NCBI GenBank assembly: GCA_033064195.1
Contig: JARBJD010000004.1
Coordinates: 558,001 to 622,000 of the forward strand
Source: Blattamonas nauphoetae
Lineage: Eukaryota; Preaxostyla; Oxymonadida
Direction of reading: 5' to 3'
Length of the DNA: 64,000 bases
Shown here: positions 21,799 through 33,603 of the stretch, one piece after another
Position numbering within the stretch: the first letter of the stretch is position 1
Layout of the letters: each line of letters starts with the position of its first letter
Translations under genes and position numbers: made by a program
Notes under the pieces: generated by a model
The model's database searches: none
What the model was told of the DNA's origin: nothing
Seen by the model: the letters and a program-made list of their open reading frames with translations, nothing else

Positions 21799-22990
21799 TT
21801 ACTCGAAAGTAACTATGGTCATCTGGAAAGACCTCATGTCTAAAATGGAGAAATATGAAATATTTGAAAAAAATACAAACTTGTGAAAAGAGTGGACGGT
21901 GTTTCTCTCCGATGAATTCAGAGAGTCAGTGTGACTATCAAAGAAAGTGAAAAGTTCATCCGAGGAGCGGATGGGGGTTGTGAGATGATTAGAAACGAAA
22001 GTGGAAAGGACTCCGAACTCGGAGTCGCAACAATTTTTGCCGTGTTGCTCGGCGAAGAAAGAGTAACATACCCTCTCTCTGAAAAAAGAGGGTTTAATGA
22101 AGATAAAGAAACCAAGGACAAACTGGTTCCGAAAATGTGGACCAGTGTCCGAAAATACAGTGACATGTGATTTGGAATGATATGAAGGAAGTGCAAATAA
22201 AGTGGAAAGACATTCTTGAACAAAACGATGGTCGTGCGAAAGCACGGGTGATATGAAATTGTGATGTGTTTTGGTAATGACAGAATGTTGTGAAGTGAAA
22301 CAAGTAATGCACAAATGAGAAACTGAAACCTGGGAATAAAAATCATGACCAATTTGGGTGTTTGAGAGTGGCAAGTGCCAATTTTCTTTAAAGTCCATGA
22401 CGATGACTAAAGAGTCATCGTCGATGGATGAAGTGGAAGTATTGTAAAAGTTTCTTTGTGTTTCTGCTATTTTTGTGCTTTCAATTGTTTTCAATTCATT
22501 TTCTTCTTTGATTTAGTTTCTTGTGTGTTGCTTTTAGTGTTTCTTGTTTTTAACAGATATTTCCCCGCTCACAAATGGAGCAGAGGTCTGTTCTTTCTTT
22601 GGTTTTGAAGTATTTTTGGTTTTCTTACAAAAGGAAGAATATGACATACTTGTTTTACCCTGTTCCACGAGCTTGTGATGTAAGTCCTTTTTGGTTGTTT
22701 CGAGGAGACGGATTTCTGACGTTCTGTTGTGAATTGTGACCATATCAGATTGTGAGGGAAGAGGAATGGATTGTTGTGTGAGACTAGGAGAAGCGAGGAG
22801 GAAATCGACATCGTCATCGTCCAGTGTATCGATGATGGATGGTGCTGATGAAAAACGAATGAAAAGAAAAGAAGGCAACTAATTTTTGTCGATTTTTTGA
22901 CTTTCGGACCTGGTTTTCACAACTAGGCGAAGTGTTGTCTTCTATCGCCTTCATTAATTCGATGTCGTCGTGAATGTTGATGGTCTGTGA
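21799..22990 (-). mobile_element. DDE-transposase-like gene, multi-exon or decayed
   Basis: The C-terminal frame (21799-22494) shows VIVMDFKENWHLP, then FSDTGPHFRNQFV, then AEQHGKNCCDSEFG. These correspond to the first Asp, second Asp and the HGKxxCD block of a DDE-type transposase group known from many eukaryotes; exact superfamily not assigned. An upstream frame (22534-22878) reads LLETTKKDLHHKLVEQ and MSYSSFCKK, resembling the N-terminal domain of such proteins, and a further piece at about 22880-22990 reads INIHDDIELMKAIEDN. The pieces are in different frames with stops between, so introns or decay must be assumed; I could not fix splice sites. Palindromic structures lie on both sides. 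Confidence 0.55.
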
Positions 22991-23033
22991 AAATTGTGAA
23001 TAAAATGAGTACTAATACCTGCTTCGAAGCTGG

Positions 23034-23116
23034 TCGACGTCGAGTGGGCTTTCGGGTTTCCCACCGATTCTGTCGAATCGGGAGCGGGCATAATTAAACG
23101 CCCTCCTCGACGTCGA
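23034..23116. repeat. Cloverleaf-like palindromic element
   Basis: A closing stem TCGACGTCGAG / CTCGACGTCGA (23034-23044 with 23106-23116) encloses three hairpins: GTGGG/CCCAC (23044-23048, 23060-23064), CGATTC/GAATCG (23065-23070, 23075-23080) and GGGC/GCCC (23086-23089, 23100-23103). At 83 bases it has tRNA size but lacks a tRNA T-loop. Confidence 0.7.
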
Positions 23117-23130
23117 ACCCCAGTGCTTTG

Positions 23131-23159
23131 GTCTCGCTAAGTGTTTGGACTTGCGAGAC
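23131..23159. repeat. Hairpin next to the cloverleaf
   Basis: GTCTCGC (23131-23137) pairs perfectly with GCGAGAC (23153-23159) around a 15-base loop. With 23034-23116 it forms a compact structured block of about 125 bases. Confidence 0.6.
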
Positions 23160-23589
23160 GCACTGTATTAATCGAACTTTTCATCTTTATTTCTCATTTC
23201 ATTGTAATAATGAGAAAGAGATGACAAAAGTGAGGTGAAATTATCTAAGGAGAGAAAGAATCAATAAGAGAGAAAACAAACGATTATAATGAGCTTCGAC
23301 TTGCCGCTTTACCTCCTGCAGGTCATGTCTGCTATCCAGTGCCCTGATGAGGGAGCAGCTGGATTTTTCTCATGTTGTCTTGTCAACAAGGCATGAATCT
23401 CCCCATGAGTACTGATGGTCGAAGGAGGCTTTCGGTTGTATTCTAAAATAGATTGCATCTCAGAGAGAATGTATGATGGGGAATTGGATTCTTTGAAGCA
23501 GAGGAGAAAATGTGTTGGGATGCGACACTAAGAGACAACAAAGGTCTCAATCAACCCACAAGTCAGTTTTCGTTCATATGTTCAACCAC
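23160..23589. other. Intergenic stretch
   Basis: No supported gene; AT-rich to about 23290, then mixed composition up to the minisatellite. Confidence 0.4.
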
Positions 23590-24170
23590 ATCAGCTCAGT
23601 AAATCCACCTCGAACGACCCGCTTCTCCCCCTCCAATCCAACCCCTCGAATGACCCTCTTAAGCCTCCAATCCACCTCGAATGACCCGCTTCCCCTCCAA
23701 TCAACCTCGAATGACCTCTCCACCTCGAATACCTCCAATCCACCTCGAATGACCCTCTTAACACCTCCAATCCACCTCGAATGACCCGCTTCCCTCCAAT
23801 CCACCTCGAATGACCTCCAATCAACCTCGAATGACCTTCCTTCCAAACTCTTCCTTCCCCATCATCACCTCTTCCTTCCCCATCCCATCCACCTCCCAAC
23901 TCCCTCTTCCCCATCCCATCACAAATCCCCTCCCTTCCTTCCCCCATCCCATCACAAACCCTCCTTCCCCCCATCCCAACCCCTCCCATCACAAACCCCA
24001 TCCCATCACAAACTCCCCCTCTTCCTTCCCCCATCCCATCACAAACCCCCCCTCTTCCCTTCCCCCCATCCCATCACAAACTCCCTCTTCCTTCCCCATC
24101 CCATCCATCCTTCCCCATCCCCTTCCCCCCATCCCATCACAAACTTCCCTCTTCCCACCTCCACTTCTCC
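23590..24170. repeat. Pyrimidine-rich minisatellites
   Basis: First block (23600-23840): irregular repeats of CCAATCCACCTCGAATGACC. Second block (23870-24150): repeats of CCCATCCCATCACAAAC with C-rich spacers. Composition alone explains the open frames. Confidence 0.9.
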
Positions 24171-24560
24171 ACAAATAGCGTCATTGGCATCATCAAACGT
24201 TGACCGCACCAATTTATGTTCCACCAGCATTGCCACGTCACCGGCGTGAACTCTCCTTCTCCCGTCCATCAAACATGCCCAATCACCCTCCTCGACGAGT
24301 GTCAGTCGCCCTCCACACACGCCTTGCAGATTCTCCTGTTTGTGATTTGAATGTCGCCTTCCACTCCCAAACAGACAATCTCGACTCTATCGGACTCCAC
24401 ACTCTGCCAATTCCTCTCTAAGAATCGGAAATATTCGCATTTGAGCAGTCTTTTGACAAATTTAAACATTGTCAGAAACCAATCACGCCTAGCGATATAA
24501 AATACCTTCAAACCCCTTGCCAAACTCTCTGCTGACTTTTGGATCGATCTCACCTCCGAA

Positions 24561-27500
24561 ATGATTGACCAGCTCTCTTATTCGCGTTTGTTATTTTCAC
24601 TCCATTTCCTTCGTTCAGAAGAAGAACCAGTGGAAGGACTCCTCATCTCACTCCATTCATCAATTTCACAAACAAAACTCCCCAAAAGTCCATTCAGCCA
24701 TTCAAACATTCGGAATTCCCCAAACCGGCCCTTTTTGGACTCACAAACTCTCAGTCACGCACAAACATCACCTGATCTTCTCGTCTTGATGTTCGAATAC
24801 TCTTTCGGCTTACAAACACAGGAAGTGGTAGAACTGCTCACATTCAAGCCATTTGAGCTCCAACTCCTGTTTGAGTTTGTAGACGAAGAACAATACCAAA
24901 CCCACTCCATCTCTTCCTCCATACTCTTTCTCAACCACTCGGAAGAAATTGTCAAACTATGTGGAGATGACAGCACTACCATCTCATTTATCGCTCAAAT
25001 TCTCACTCTCAGCATCACGAACTCCTCCGACATCGTCGCAGAGTATTCATCAGCTGGTCAGATCACATTTTCCGAGTCTATGCTCGAGCTCGACAAAACA
25101 AACGAAGTATTCGAACAATTGGTACAACTAGTGGCTATCAATCAAGATCAGACAGCGTCAAGCTTCCTGTTCTTTCGTTCTCACCTCACTCGGCCGTGTT
25201 GTGGTAGTGGTTCACTGGCCTTGACCCGAACCAGCTAAAACTTTACAAAAACTGACCTACTAAACAACAACTCGTTCCTCTCCATCCTCCTCACCCAAAG
25301 ATCTCTACGACCAACGTTGGCTCCAGATTTCACGACACTTTTGGTCAGCCTGAGCAAGCTCCTAATGTTCACGGTTTTGCCTCTTTCTCTGGACTATTGT
25401 TCGAAAACAGATGGGAGGACTTCATCCGGGTGAATGAAGCGATCTTGGCTGTCGTCGAGCGAGTTCAACGAAGGACCAGACTTGATGGATCGGAATTAGC
25501 CTTTCCACCGCTCATTCAAACCGACCTCCTCTCTGAAGTCACCAGTACCCTTCTGAAAGTGGTTGAAAAAGACAGAAGAACATACACACAAACTTGTGTC
25601 AACGGCTATCCAATCATCTCTTACACTCGACAGCATCCCGGAGAAATATGAATCGCTCTTCGTACTATCTGTTCCGCTTCTGCAACGATCTATTTCGTTC
25701 CTCCTGCACCTTTGGACCGTATTCGCTTCACTTGTCGAAGGGAACCCACAACAGTTTCTTCGTTCGTGTCATTGCTCAGATTTGTGTCTCTGCTTCAAAA
25801 TTGGCAACTGACCTTGACTGGAATCAAGTCTTTCGTCCACATCTTCTACTCTCTCCTCCATACAAAGGATCCCCGCCTTTCACTCCTCTTCCAGTTTCTT
25901 GTCTCTTTTCCGACGTGCCCAACATCGACCCGAAACTGAAGTGGTTTTTGACCTCGTACACACTCTCCTCGACGGAAAGAAGGCGTTTCTGCACCCTCCC
26001 ATCTTTTAGACTCGCTGCTCACTGCCACCCCAGTCTTCCTCTTCTGCCCTTCTCCACTCTTCTGCAATGGAGATTGGCGAACAAAGTGTGTGGGGCGGGA
26101 GAGGTTGATTTGTGTGTTCTCACACTCTCCTCCCTCCTCACCAACACCCACGTGGCTGTTACCCAGTTCAACCAGGAATCAGGTGAAGGCAGTTGGAGTG
26201 TTGTCGACCAGAAAGCGACGAGAGACAAGGAAGAGCGTAAGTGCGTTTGAAGAGAAGATGAGCGAAACAGAAGCACAGAATTCCAAACCAGCCGCTGAAC
26301 AAGACGAGCCAAAGAACAAGCTGATGACGACAACGAACTATTCCAATCTCATTCCTGACGGATGGAAATCCGGGCAGGATGGAAGGAACCGATGTGTTCA
26401 TGGTTGAGGAGGGAGAATGGGAGGAGGAGAAGGAAGATGGAGAGGAAGAGGCAAGTGGAGAGGGAGAGGAAGTGAAAGAAGAGCCACAACAACAAGAACA
26501 AGAAGGGGAGGGGATAATCGAAGAGTTTCAAACGAAGACTGAAGAGGAAACAGCGACAGGCAAAGGATAAGCGGAGAAAGATCCACACCCGCAGGAAGGA
26601 GGAAAAGAACAAAAGACCGATGGTGGCGAACCAGAAGCGAAGGAAGACGAAGACGCAACTGCTCAACCAGACGAAATGGAACAGAATCAGGAATGTCCGT
26701 CTTCCCAACACACTCCCGGGTCTTCGCCTCTCTCCACAAAGCACCCTCTCCTCTCCTATTCATACAGACATCTCACACCACACTCCTTGTCACTCCAACC
26801 ACAATGTCCAGTCTCCACCAGATTTCGATGCTGAGTGGCACTCGTATTCGCATGTTTGGGATTTGGTGGACACCATTGTGTTTTGGGTGGGTGGATGGAG
26901 AATGAGAGGAAGGGAGGGAAGCAGAAAGAGTTTGAGCTGATGACACAACATATCGGACTTGTTATTGTGAACTCACTGGTTGGAATGAAGTCGGAGTGGG
27001 AAAGAGTGATGAACGAGGAGAAAAGGAGAGGAAGAAGGTCGTTGTCAAATTCATGATCGACAGTCTCCTCTCGTTCATCCGAAAAGAGATGAAGACAAGA
27101 ACTATCAAGCTTGTCACTCTGAATCCCACTCGCATCGTCGACAACGCCCAATCCGAGCTGATCGTCGTCTTCTTCCCTCCTCTCTGCTCGACTGGCTTGG
27201 ACGAGACTAGACGGGCACCAAACACGTTCGAGATGTCAGTGGTTGGATTCGACGAGTTCAGCATCGAGCCGCTATTTGTCACAGCTGGCGAGAAATCAAT
27301 GCTTTTGAACAGTCATCTGAAAACAACACGGATGAGTGTGGGAGAAGAGGTGGAGGAAGGAAGGAAGAGAAGAAGAGGGAGGATCAACTTGAGTAACAGC
27401 TCAAGCATATCGTGCGAGCGAGGGCTCAAGCGAATAAGGAGCGAGAAGAAGCCAATCCATTCCCACCGAAACCAAAGGATCAAATCGAAAGGGCAAGGCG

Positions 27501-27700
27501 GGAGATTCTGAAAGTGAAGAGAGAGCGAGAGGAGAAGCTGATGCAGATGGAAGAAGAAGAGAAGGAGAGGAAGAGACAGGAAATAGAGAGAAAGCAGCTA
27601 TCATATCTCCCCTCATGCACTGAATGGCAATGCGACTCGCCAACTGCAGCAACTGTGTCGCCTGCTCTGACGGACTCCCCATGCTGTTAAACTTCCTGGC
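24561..27700 (+). pseudogene. Decayed large gene, frames scattered over 3 kb
   Basis: Plus-strand translation gives protein-like stretches in changing frames: VEGLLISLHSSISQTK and FEYSFGLQTQEVVELLTFKP (24561-25238), IRVNEAILAVVERVQ (25397-25651), KYESLFVLSVPLLQRSI (about 25640-25811), an acidic stretch (26379-26570), HVWDLVDTIVFWVGGWR (about 26840-26900), LLSFIRKEMKTRTIKLVTLN (about 27060-27120) and a charged helix EILKVKREREEKLMQMEEEE (about 27510-27570). The order and shared orientation suggest one long helical protein that has lost its frame many times; some joins might be introns. I do not recognise the family. Confidence 0.4.
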
Positions 27701-28960
27701 AGCTCACCTTATCTCCTGTCCTCCACTCTTACTCTTCACCGCTCTTCATCGTCCTCAGAGCAGAAAGTGAAGAACAATGAACTCCTCATTTTTCATCAGC
27801 TGCAAGACGATAGCTTATCGTCCACAGTGAGCAGTCTTGTCTGCCATCGCTCCACGCCGTCTTCCATCCCTCACGTTGATGAATATCTTCTACCGGCTGT
27901 TTATGTCATCTGTACTGTGCAACCTTACTGAAGAAGACCAGTTCTGGTGAAGGAAATGATCGTAGAGTTCTCCATCGAAGTACTGTCTCAGTTTCCAGTT
28001 CGTTCGTTCCCAAGGATATGTCTGCTGATGGTTATTGGGAGGAGGATGGAAAGAACACAGCGAACGCGAACACCCTGCTCTTTTCATCTCTCTCGTTCGC
28101 AGAATCCCTCCAAATCACATCATGCTCCTTCTCCTCCTCGATGAATGACTCGATCCTTCTGGATAAACTCAGAATCTGACGCTATCTTCGTTCTTTTCGT
28201 TTCTAGCGCACATTCCTCTCTCATGAAACTTCACCATCGATCTTTTTTCTCTCGATAGTTTTTCATAAAATTAAATCAATGACAAAATTGACGAAATGAG
28301 CTGAAATTACTTGATCTCGTTGGCAGGGCCGTAAAATGGATCTGCAGATCAAGAGAACACCTTTCATGATCTATTGAGGGTCTGCGACATTTAAGCTTCA
28401 TTTTCCGGTCGTTTAAAGGTGGATTGGATAACCCAGAGGGGAGAGAACGATCAGACACAATTTCAATGTGGTGAGGAGAATTTGTGATGATACCGCCCGT
28501 GAAAACCTTCCCCGTGGCTTCTGCTTCATTTTCACGGAAATGGTAACCATCCGCCAACTGGAGGACAGAATTGGAACGAGCACTGATTGAACGAGCACGA
28601 TCATAAGGTATCCGGGAATTTGCCGTACTTTCACTTCATTGCTGGTCATCTTGATCACTTATTGGTCATTCCATATGAACGAATCATCCCAAGTTACGCT
28701 AAGTTGGATTCCAATGAAAAAATGAAAAGTGTCCTTGTTCAGAACTCCCAAAGTGGTGAAACATGAAAGTAGCATTCACCAAGCGATGTAAAAAGTGATC
28801 GTTGTGTGTTTATCTTCAGATGTTGTGGAGTTTGAGAAACGAAAGGAATTGATGAGCCTGGCTGAATCACAGCGACAAAAACGGTGAGGTTGGGAAAGAG
28901 GTATGTGAAGATGAGGAGGAGTGGTGTTTTGCCAATAAAAGAAGAATAGAGTTCACTTGA
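27701..28960. other. No confident gene
   Basis: Plus-strand scraps up to about 27910 may be the tail of the decayed gene to the left. A minus-strand frame near 28500-28650 has a hydrophobic run (GYLMIVLVQSVLVPIL) that could be a signal or membrane segment, but nothing else supports a gene. Confidence 0.3.
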
Positions 28961-29298
28961 CTTGAATCTCATTCGACGACTGGACAACACTTGTCTGCGA
29001 TGGAGGCAAAGCAGAGAGTTTCATGGTTGTGTAAAGTGACTGGTGGGTGGAGATAAGTTAGAAAGCGAGGAGGTGGGAGTGAGTGGGCGTCGATTGACAG
29101 CAATGATGGAGAAACTGTCTGAGTGGCAAAATCGTTGCTAAACGCAATCCGAAACTCAGTTGAGGCCGAAGATGGAATTGAACACGTTTCATCTGAGTGT
29201 TTGATTGTCTTTTGCTGCAAAATACTCGCGTCAAGAAGAGCCGGTGGTTTTCAACGAAGAAACAGTGAGAGATCGTGATTGAATGAGGAGGAATGAGT

Positions 29299-29903
29299 AA
29301 ATGTAGACCAGTGATGTCAGTCAGAGATGGGACTGCTTGAAGCGCGTAGGATTTCTTATTATCTTCTCCGTTTGCAATTTCAGCGGAAAGCGTGGCGATG
29401 ATCGGCTTGAACTCATCGTCCAGCAATTTCATTCTGTGAAGAACGCACAGCGTATTCGCAGCTGTACGTTTACTGTCCTCAAAAGCCTTCCTCGTTCACG
29501 ACTGTAAAATTCTTGGTAAATTTCCAGAATCTTCCTTTTTGTCAAAAACTGTGTGTGATTCGTTGTCCGGTATCATCAGGGCGCCAGCGAGGATAATATT
29601 GTGCAACGTTGTGACGAATTCATGTGTGATGTCCATGCTAGGGTGTTCAAGCAAGCAGATGAGGACAGGGAGAGTGGGTGGTTTGACGAGGTGAATCTTT
29701 TCGTCAGTTGTTCCTTGAGACAAGTCACATATCGAAACGAATGTTTCCTCAACAACACTATGCATGGACGTCTCCAATTTTTCATTGATTGGCAGCAACA
29801 TTTGGAGAGTCTTGATGTTCGAACTCAACGGTGGCAGCGTCGATTGTGCTGAGAGAGCTTGTTTGACCTGGTCCGCTGGGCCAAGAGCATGACTTCGTTT
29901 CAC
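29299..29903 (-). pseudogene. Armadillo/HEAT-like gene, broken
   Basis: Minus-strand translation reads PTLPVLICLLEHPSMDITHE then FVTTLHNIILAGALMIPDN, typical of armadillo-like helix pairs, followed after one in-frame TGA (near 29499) by DSKRTAANTLCVLHRMKLLD and AVPSLTDIT in the same frame. A GT after the last block could start an intron toward scraps at 28969-29220. It is not clearly the SPFLNW family. Function unknown. Confidence 0.45.
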
Positions 29904-30325
29904 TGAGACATTCGGGTGTGATGGAGTGCGATGTAGTGATGTGACTGGGGTGGATCCTTGCGTCTTCTATTTTGTCTTCGGTGCCGTAGAAGTCTTTAGT
30001 TTAGCCTGATTCGCAGCAGCTACTTTGGCTTTCGCTTTGGTTGGAGGTATTATCCATGAGTAGATGGAGGATGACACGGAGGATGAGAACGGATCGGCCC
30101 TCATGACGGAGGATTAGGATTCGATGACTCTGGATAGAATCAAGATACGTCTCTCCACAATAGTCTAGACACCATGTCGGTCCAGTATTTAGTAAAAGCA
30201 TGGAACTCTCTGTAAGTACAGAATGGTAAAGGCAGTAGGATAAAGGTGTGGTGAAAGAACATAGACGGCTAAAAAATGTCGGGAGGGTTGAGTGAGTCAT
30301 CATATTCCATTTCCTCGGCAGTTGC

Positions 30326-31960
30326 CTAGGCAATGATGTCCAAAATACGGGCAATGGGGACGGCATCTTGAAGAATGCCTATGTGGTCACAGCCACGGTA
30401 TGTGTGGAACTAAACGAGCGAGGTGTCTCTCCACCAGTGGGGTGACTGCGAAGGACGAGAAAAGAGGGGAGAATAAGGCGAGGGAAGGGAGAGCAAGAAG
30501 AATGGCAAGAAAGGGCACAGAGAGAGATGGATCGGGAAAGAGACACACTACTGAGTGAAACAGTCGGAACTGTGCCTTCACCATCCATGTAGTAATCAGA
30601 ATGCGTGTCTGACGACCAGCGCTGACTGGTTGCATTCAGAATCACACCGGCAGTGGCATTGATACCTAACGACGATGAAGAAGATCAGAAAAGAAGGAAA
30701 CACGAATGATGGGCAGAAAAGGCAAGATAAACGGAGAATGATGGAGAGAGCATGGGAATGGCAGAAACAGGAGGAATACAGACCAATCGAGTACATCACG
30801 TGTGTCATCACCTTCGGTAGGACGAGAGGCTGGTCGGTGTTGTTTCGTGTGCGTTGGACGGCTGTCTTCACACAGGCCTTGCCTGCCTTGTTGTCAGTCC
30901 ACGTCATGTTCTTCATTATGATTTTGCACACATTGTCACCTTTACAAGATGGGAGAAATGGGAGAGTTAGAGAAGGAGAGAGTGGGGGAAGGGAGGAGAT
31001 GACAGAGGAGAGACGGGGAGAGGATTGTGGGTGATTTGAAGATGTGAACGAAAATGGTCAATAAGATGAAGGATGAAGTGGAAAGCACACTTATGAGCCG
31101 GACAACGACGCAGTCGTCGTCGAAGGTGTTCTTGTTGGGGATCATCCAGTGCAGAGAGGCGCGATCCCGTGTCAGAATGTTGATGGTTAATGCTCCTATC
31201 TGCGACGGAAAGAACGACAAAGAATGAACGAGTACAACAGAAAAATGGTGTGAATCATCAATAATACCTAAAGAAGGCTCAGCTCTCCCAGCATACCCAT
31301 GAGAACAGTCACTTTCGTGGTGACGCTGAAAACCCATCCGCCATTGGAGCACCACCGAAGGGAGCACCCGAAGTGATGACAGCAAAGATGTATGTGTCTA
31401 TCCAGGACTGGTCCACGACGCTACTTGTCAGAAAGCGGTGGGTGACAATGTCATCCGTACTGTGCCCGCACAGCACGACGTTCTTGTTGTTGTTTCTGTG
31501 AGGAATGGGGAAGAGGGGGACACACGCGCGGAAGGCGGGTTCGACTAGCGTTTTGAGATCTTTGTCAGACGGAAAGGTTGGGTTGTCGTTGACATTGACG
31601 AGTCTCCAATCATACTAACCTAGACGAGAAAAGAAGTATGAAGAAAAGAAAGAATGAGAGAGATTGAGGGACACACAGGGGCAGCGTTCTGATACTTCCG
31701 CTCGACATAGCCTGCTTCGGAAAGAGCTCTCGTGAGTTTGTCCAGTCAGCTGTTGAGGAAATTGGCGCCCTATAGGAACAGAAATGAGAGTGAAGGAGAA
31801 GTTGGGAGGAATGGACGACAGTGATGGAGGATGAGGGGGATGAAAAGTGGGTAGAGGCACACAAACAATCTGCCGAAGTCTTTCACATGAACGTTGAAAT
31901 GGGTACTGTCAGATTGGTCATGGCTGTTGTGTTGAACGTTTGTCTGATGTTCTTCATCCA
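30326..31960 (-). pseudogene. Lecithin:cholesterol acyltransferase-like relic in at least seven exons
   Basis: Exon-like pieces in family order: HFNVHVKDFG (about 31880-31950); LDKLTRALSEAGYVERKYQN (31677-31769); YDWRLVNV, then VVLCGHSTDD, then DQSWIDTYIFAVITSGAPFGG (31268-31614); DRASLHWMIPNKNTFDDD (31091-31199); NMTWTDNKAGKACV and VMYSIGLYS (about 30785-30945); YYMDGEGTVPTVSL (about 30550-30668); GCDHIGILQDAVPIARIL (30329-30405, stop at 30326). These mirror LCAT/PDAT blocks: YDWR, the nucleophile elbow GHS-MGG, GAPWGG, the DGDGTVP acid loop and the final His. The catalytic Ser context is altered (GHSTDD), a TGA lies at 31746-31748, and the frame slips after GAPFGG. I infer a former secreted or lysosomal lipase/acyltransferase, now probably dead. 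Confidence 0.65.
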
Positions 31961-33151
31961 TCCCGTGGAAATGACAACACAGGCGAAGTTTCCATCACGT
32001 GAAATGATCGAACGGAAAAGCTACAATGAGGGAAGGAAAAATGATGGAGAGGGAGAGATCGAACCTCTGATGGCAGGGGAAGGCGAGGTTGGGCGAGAGA
32101 GGAGTGAAGACGTGTGGGAGGGGTGCTTGGTCAACGAGGATGCAGATATGCTGACTGAGAGATGTTCAAAGAGATGCAAAGATTAGAGGGCAGAGCACAC
32201 CGAGTTTTATCTCACTTCTTTCTTCACAGCCTGTGATGGGGGGAAGCACTGAGCTTTTCTCAGCTGAGGGAAGGGATGTTGGAAGGAGAAAGTGTTGAGC
32301 ACTGTGAGGATGTCTTGCTGGGAGAGAGAGATAGAAGAAAGAAAAAATGAGCATACAGGTGAGATAGAGGAGGAACAACGCGAAAAACGACGGAGAAGCC
32401 AAATATGTTAGATTGATGTGAGATGACAAAATAGAGAGAACATACTGTATCCAGAATACTGATGGGAATTTTATTCATGACAAAACTGCAGTAGACAGAC
32501 AGCGAAATCGGAAAACGCCCTTTCAGAAAATCTCTGACAGAATATCACAATTATGGTTCGATCACACCACATCGGACAGTTGAGCAGTCTTGGAGATCAA
32601 AACTTCAAGAATCTCAATTAAAGAATACATATCATCTCAATTTGTGAAGGATTTACGGATTTTGAGAAATTGTCCATTCTTGGTTTTGAACGATGATGTC
32701 AAAAATATTGTCCCATTTGGACTGAGATCAAATTTCAACTCTTTTCCTTTGAGATTTTCTCATTATCACTTCATTAATCATGTTCAATTCACTTTTGTTT
32801 TCACATAATGCTCTTCAATATTTCAGACAGCTCTTATTTCCCAAAACACGCACGATCACAATCACCAACACTTCTTTTTCGATGTATTCCCTTCATTGAC
32901 TTTAGTCAGTGAGAAAAAACCATCAAAGAAGACATAATAACGCATTATCGACTTGTTTTTATAATTATTGTTGTAGAACAAACTGAAACAGCAGCACCCA
33001 AAGTTTGCATTTTCATGATCTATGAAGTGACCATTTTCCTTTTACTTTTTTTCCATTCAAATATCATATATAAGAAGACTTTTTGAAATGAAAGAAACGA
33101 AATGGTATTGTAGGTATTTGGTGGGATCAGATCCGACTGGGATCACTGGGA
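31961..33151. other. Intergenic stretch upstream of the LCAT-like relic
   Basis: The first 500 bases may hold N-terminal exons of the relic (a frame reads NKIPISILDT near 32440-32480) but I cannot fix them. From about 32490 to 33110 the DNA is AT-rich with no supported gene. Confidence 0.35.
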
Positions 33152-33565
33152 TCAAATCAGAAGCCTGTAAATCAGATTTCTGAGTATCTTCATTGATGAT
33201 TTGATGATGGCTTGACTGGCAGAAGAAAGGAGAACAACAATGGACTGTACGAAGTTGGTCAAATAATCATCAGAGAGTAATGCAAGGCTGCTGAGAAAAG
33301 CGTCAGATGAGGCTCGGGTCTTCGGAACCACAGATCCGAGAAATTTCACTGCCTTCGCTTCCAGAGAGTAATCCAAGGCAGACTTCAACTTCACTGTGGC
33401 AACAAGAGATCGAAAGACAACGATCTTTTCAGAGTCAGAGTCAAGTGGAGCTTCGCTCCAACGTAGGAAAGGATAGCAATCCGTTGAAAATGGTAACTGA
33501 GGGGAGGACAAATCAGAGTGTGTTGCATCTGAGGAGGGGTCTGTTTTCATGTTATTCGTAATCAT
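33152..33565 (-). pseudogene. SPFLNW-family gene, N-terminal third only (copy D)
   Basis: Starts properly at ATG 33565 (MITNNMKTD) and carries CYPFLRWSEA, VVFRSLVATVKL and FVQSIVVLLSSASQAI. Homology ends at about 33163 next to a GATC-rich stretch (GGGATCAGATCC at 33122-33133). The last 135 bases are nearly identical to copy H (42968-43103), so conversion or recent duplication is likely. Confidence 0.75.
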
Positions 33566-33587
33566 TCAGAATTATTTAGGGAAAAAA

Positions 33588-33603
33588 CACTCGTTATGGG
33601 TCA
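33588..33603 (-). promoter_or_regulatory. Conserved upstream block, copy D
   Basis: Minus strand TGACCCATAACGAGTGT, 22 bases before ATG 33565. Confidence 0.7.

Noticed and set aside
22020-22880. CRISPR-like or virus-derived origin of the transposase region
   Set aside because: No spacer-repeat pattern, capsid, polymerase or protease motifs are seen; the protein marks fit a plain DNA transposon.
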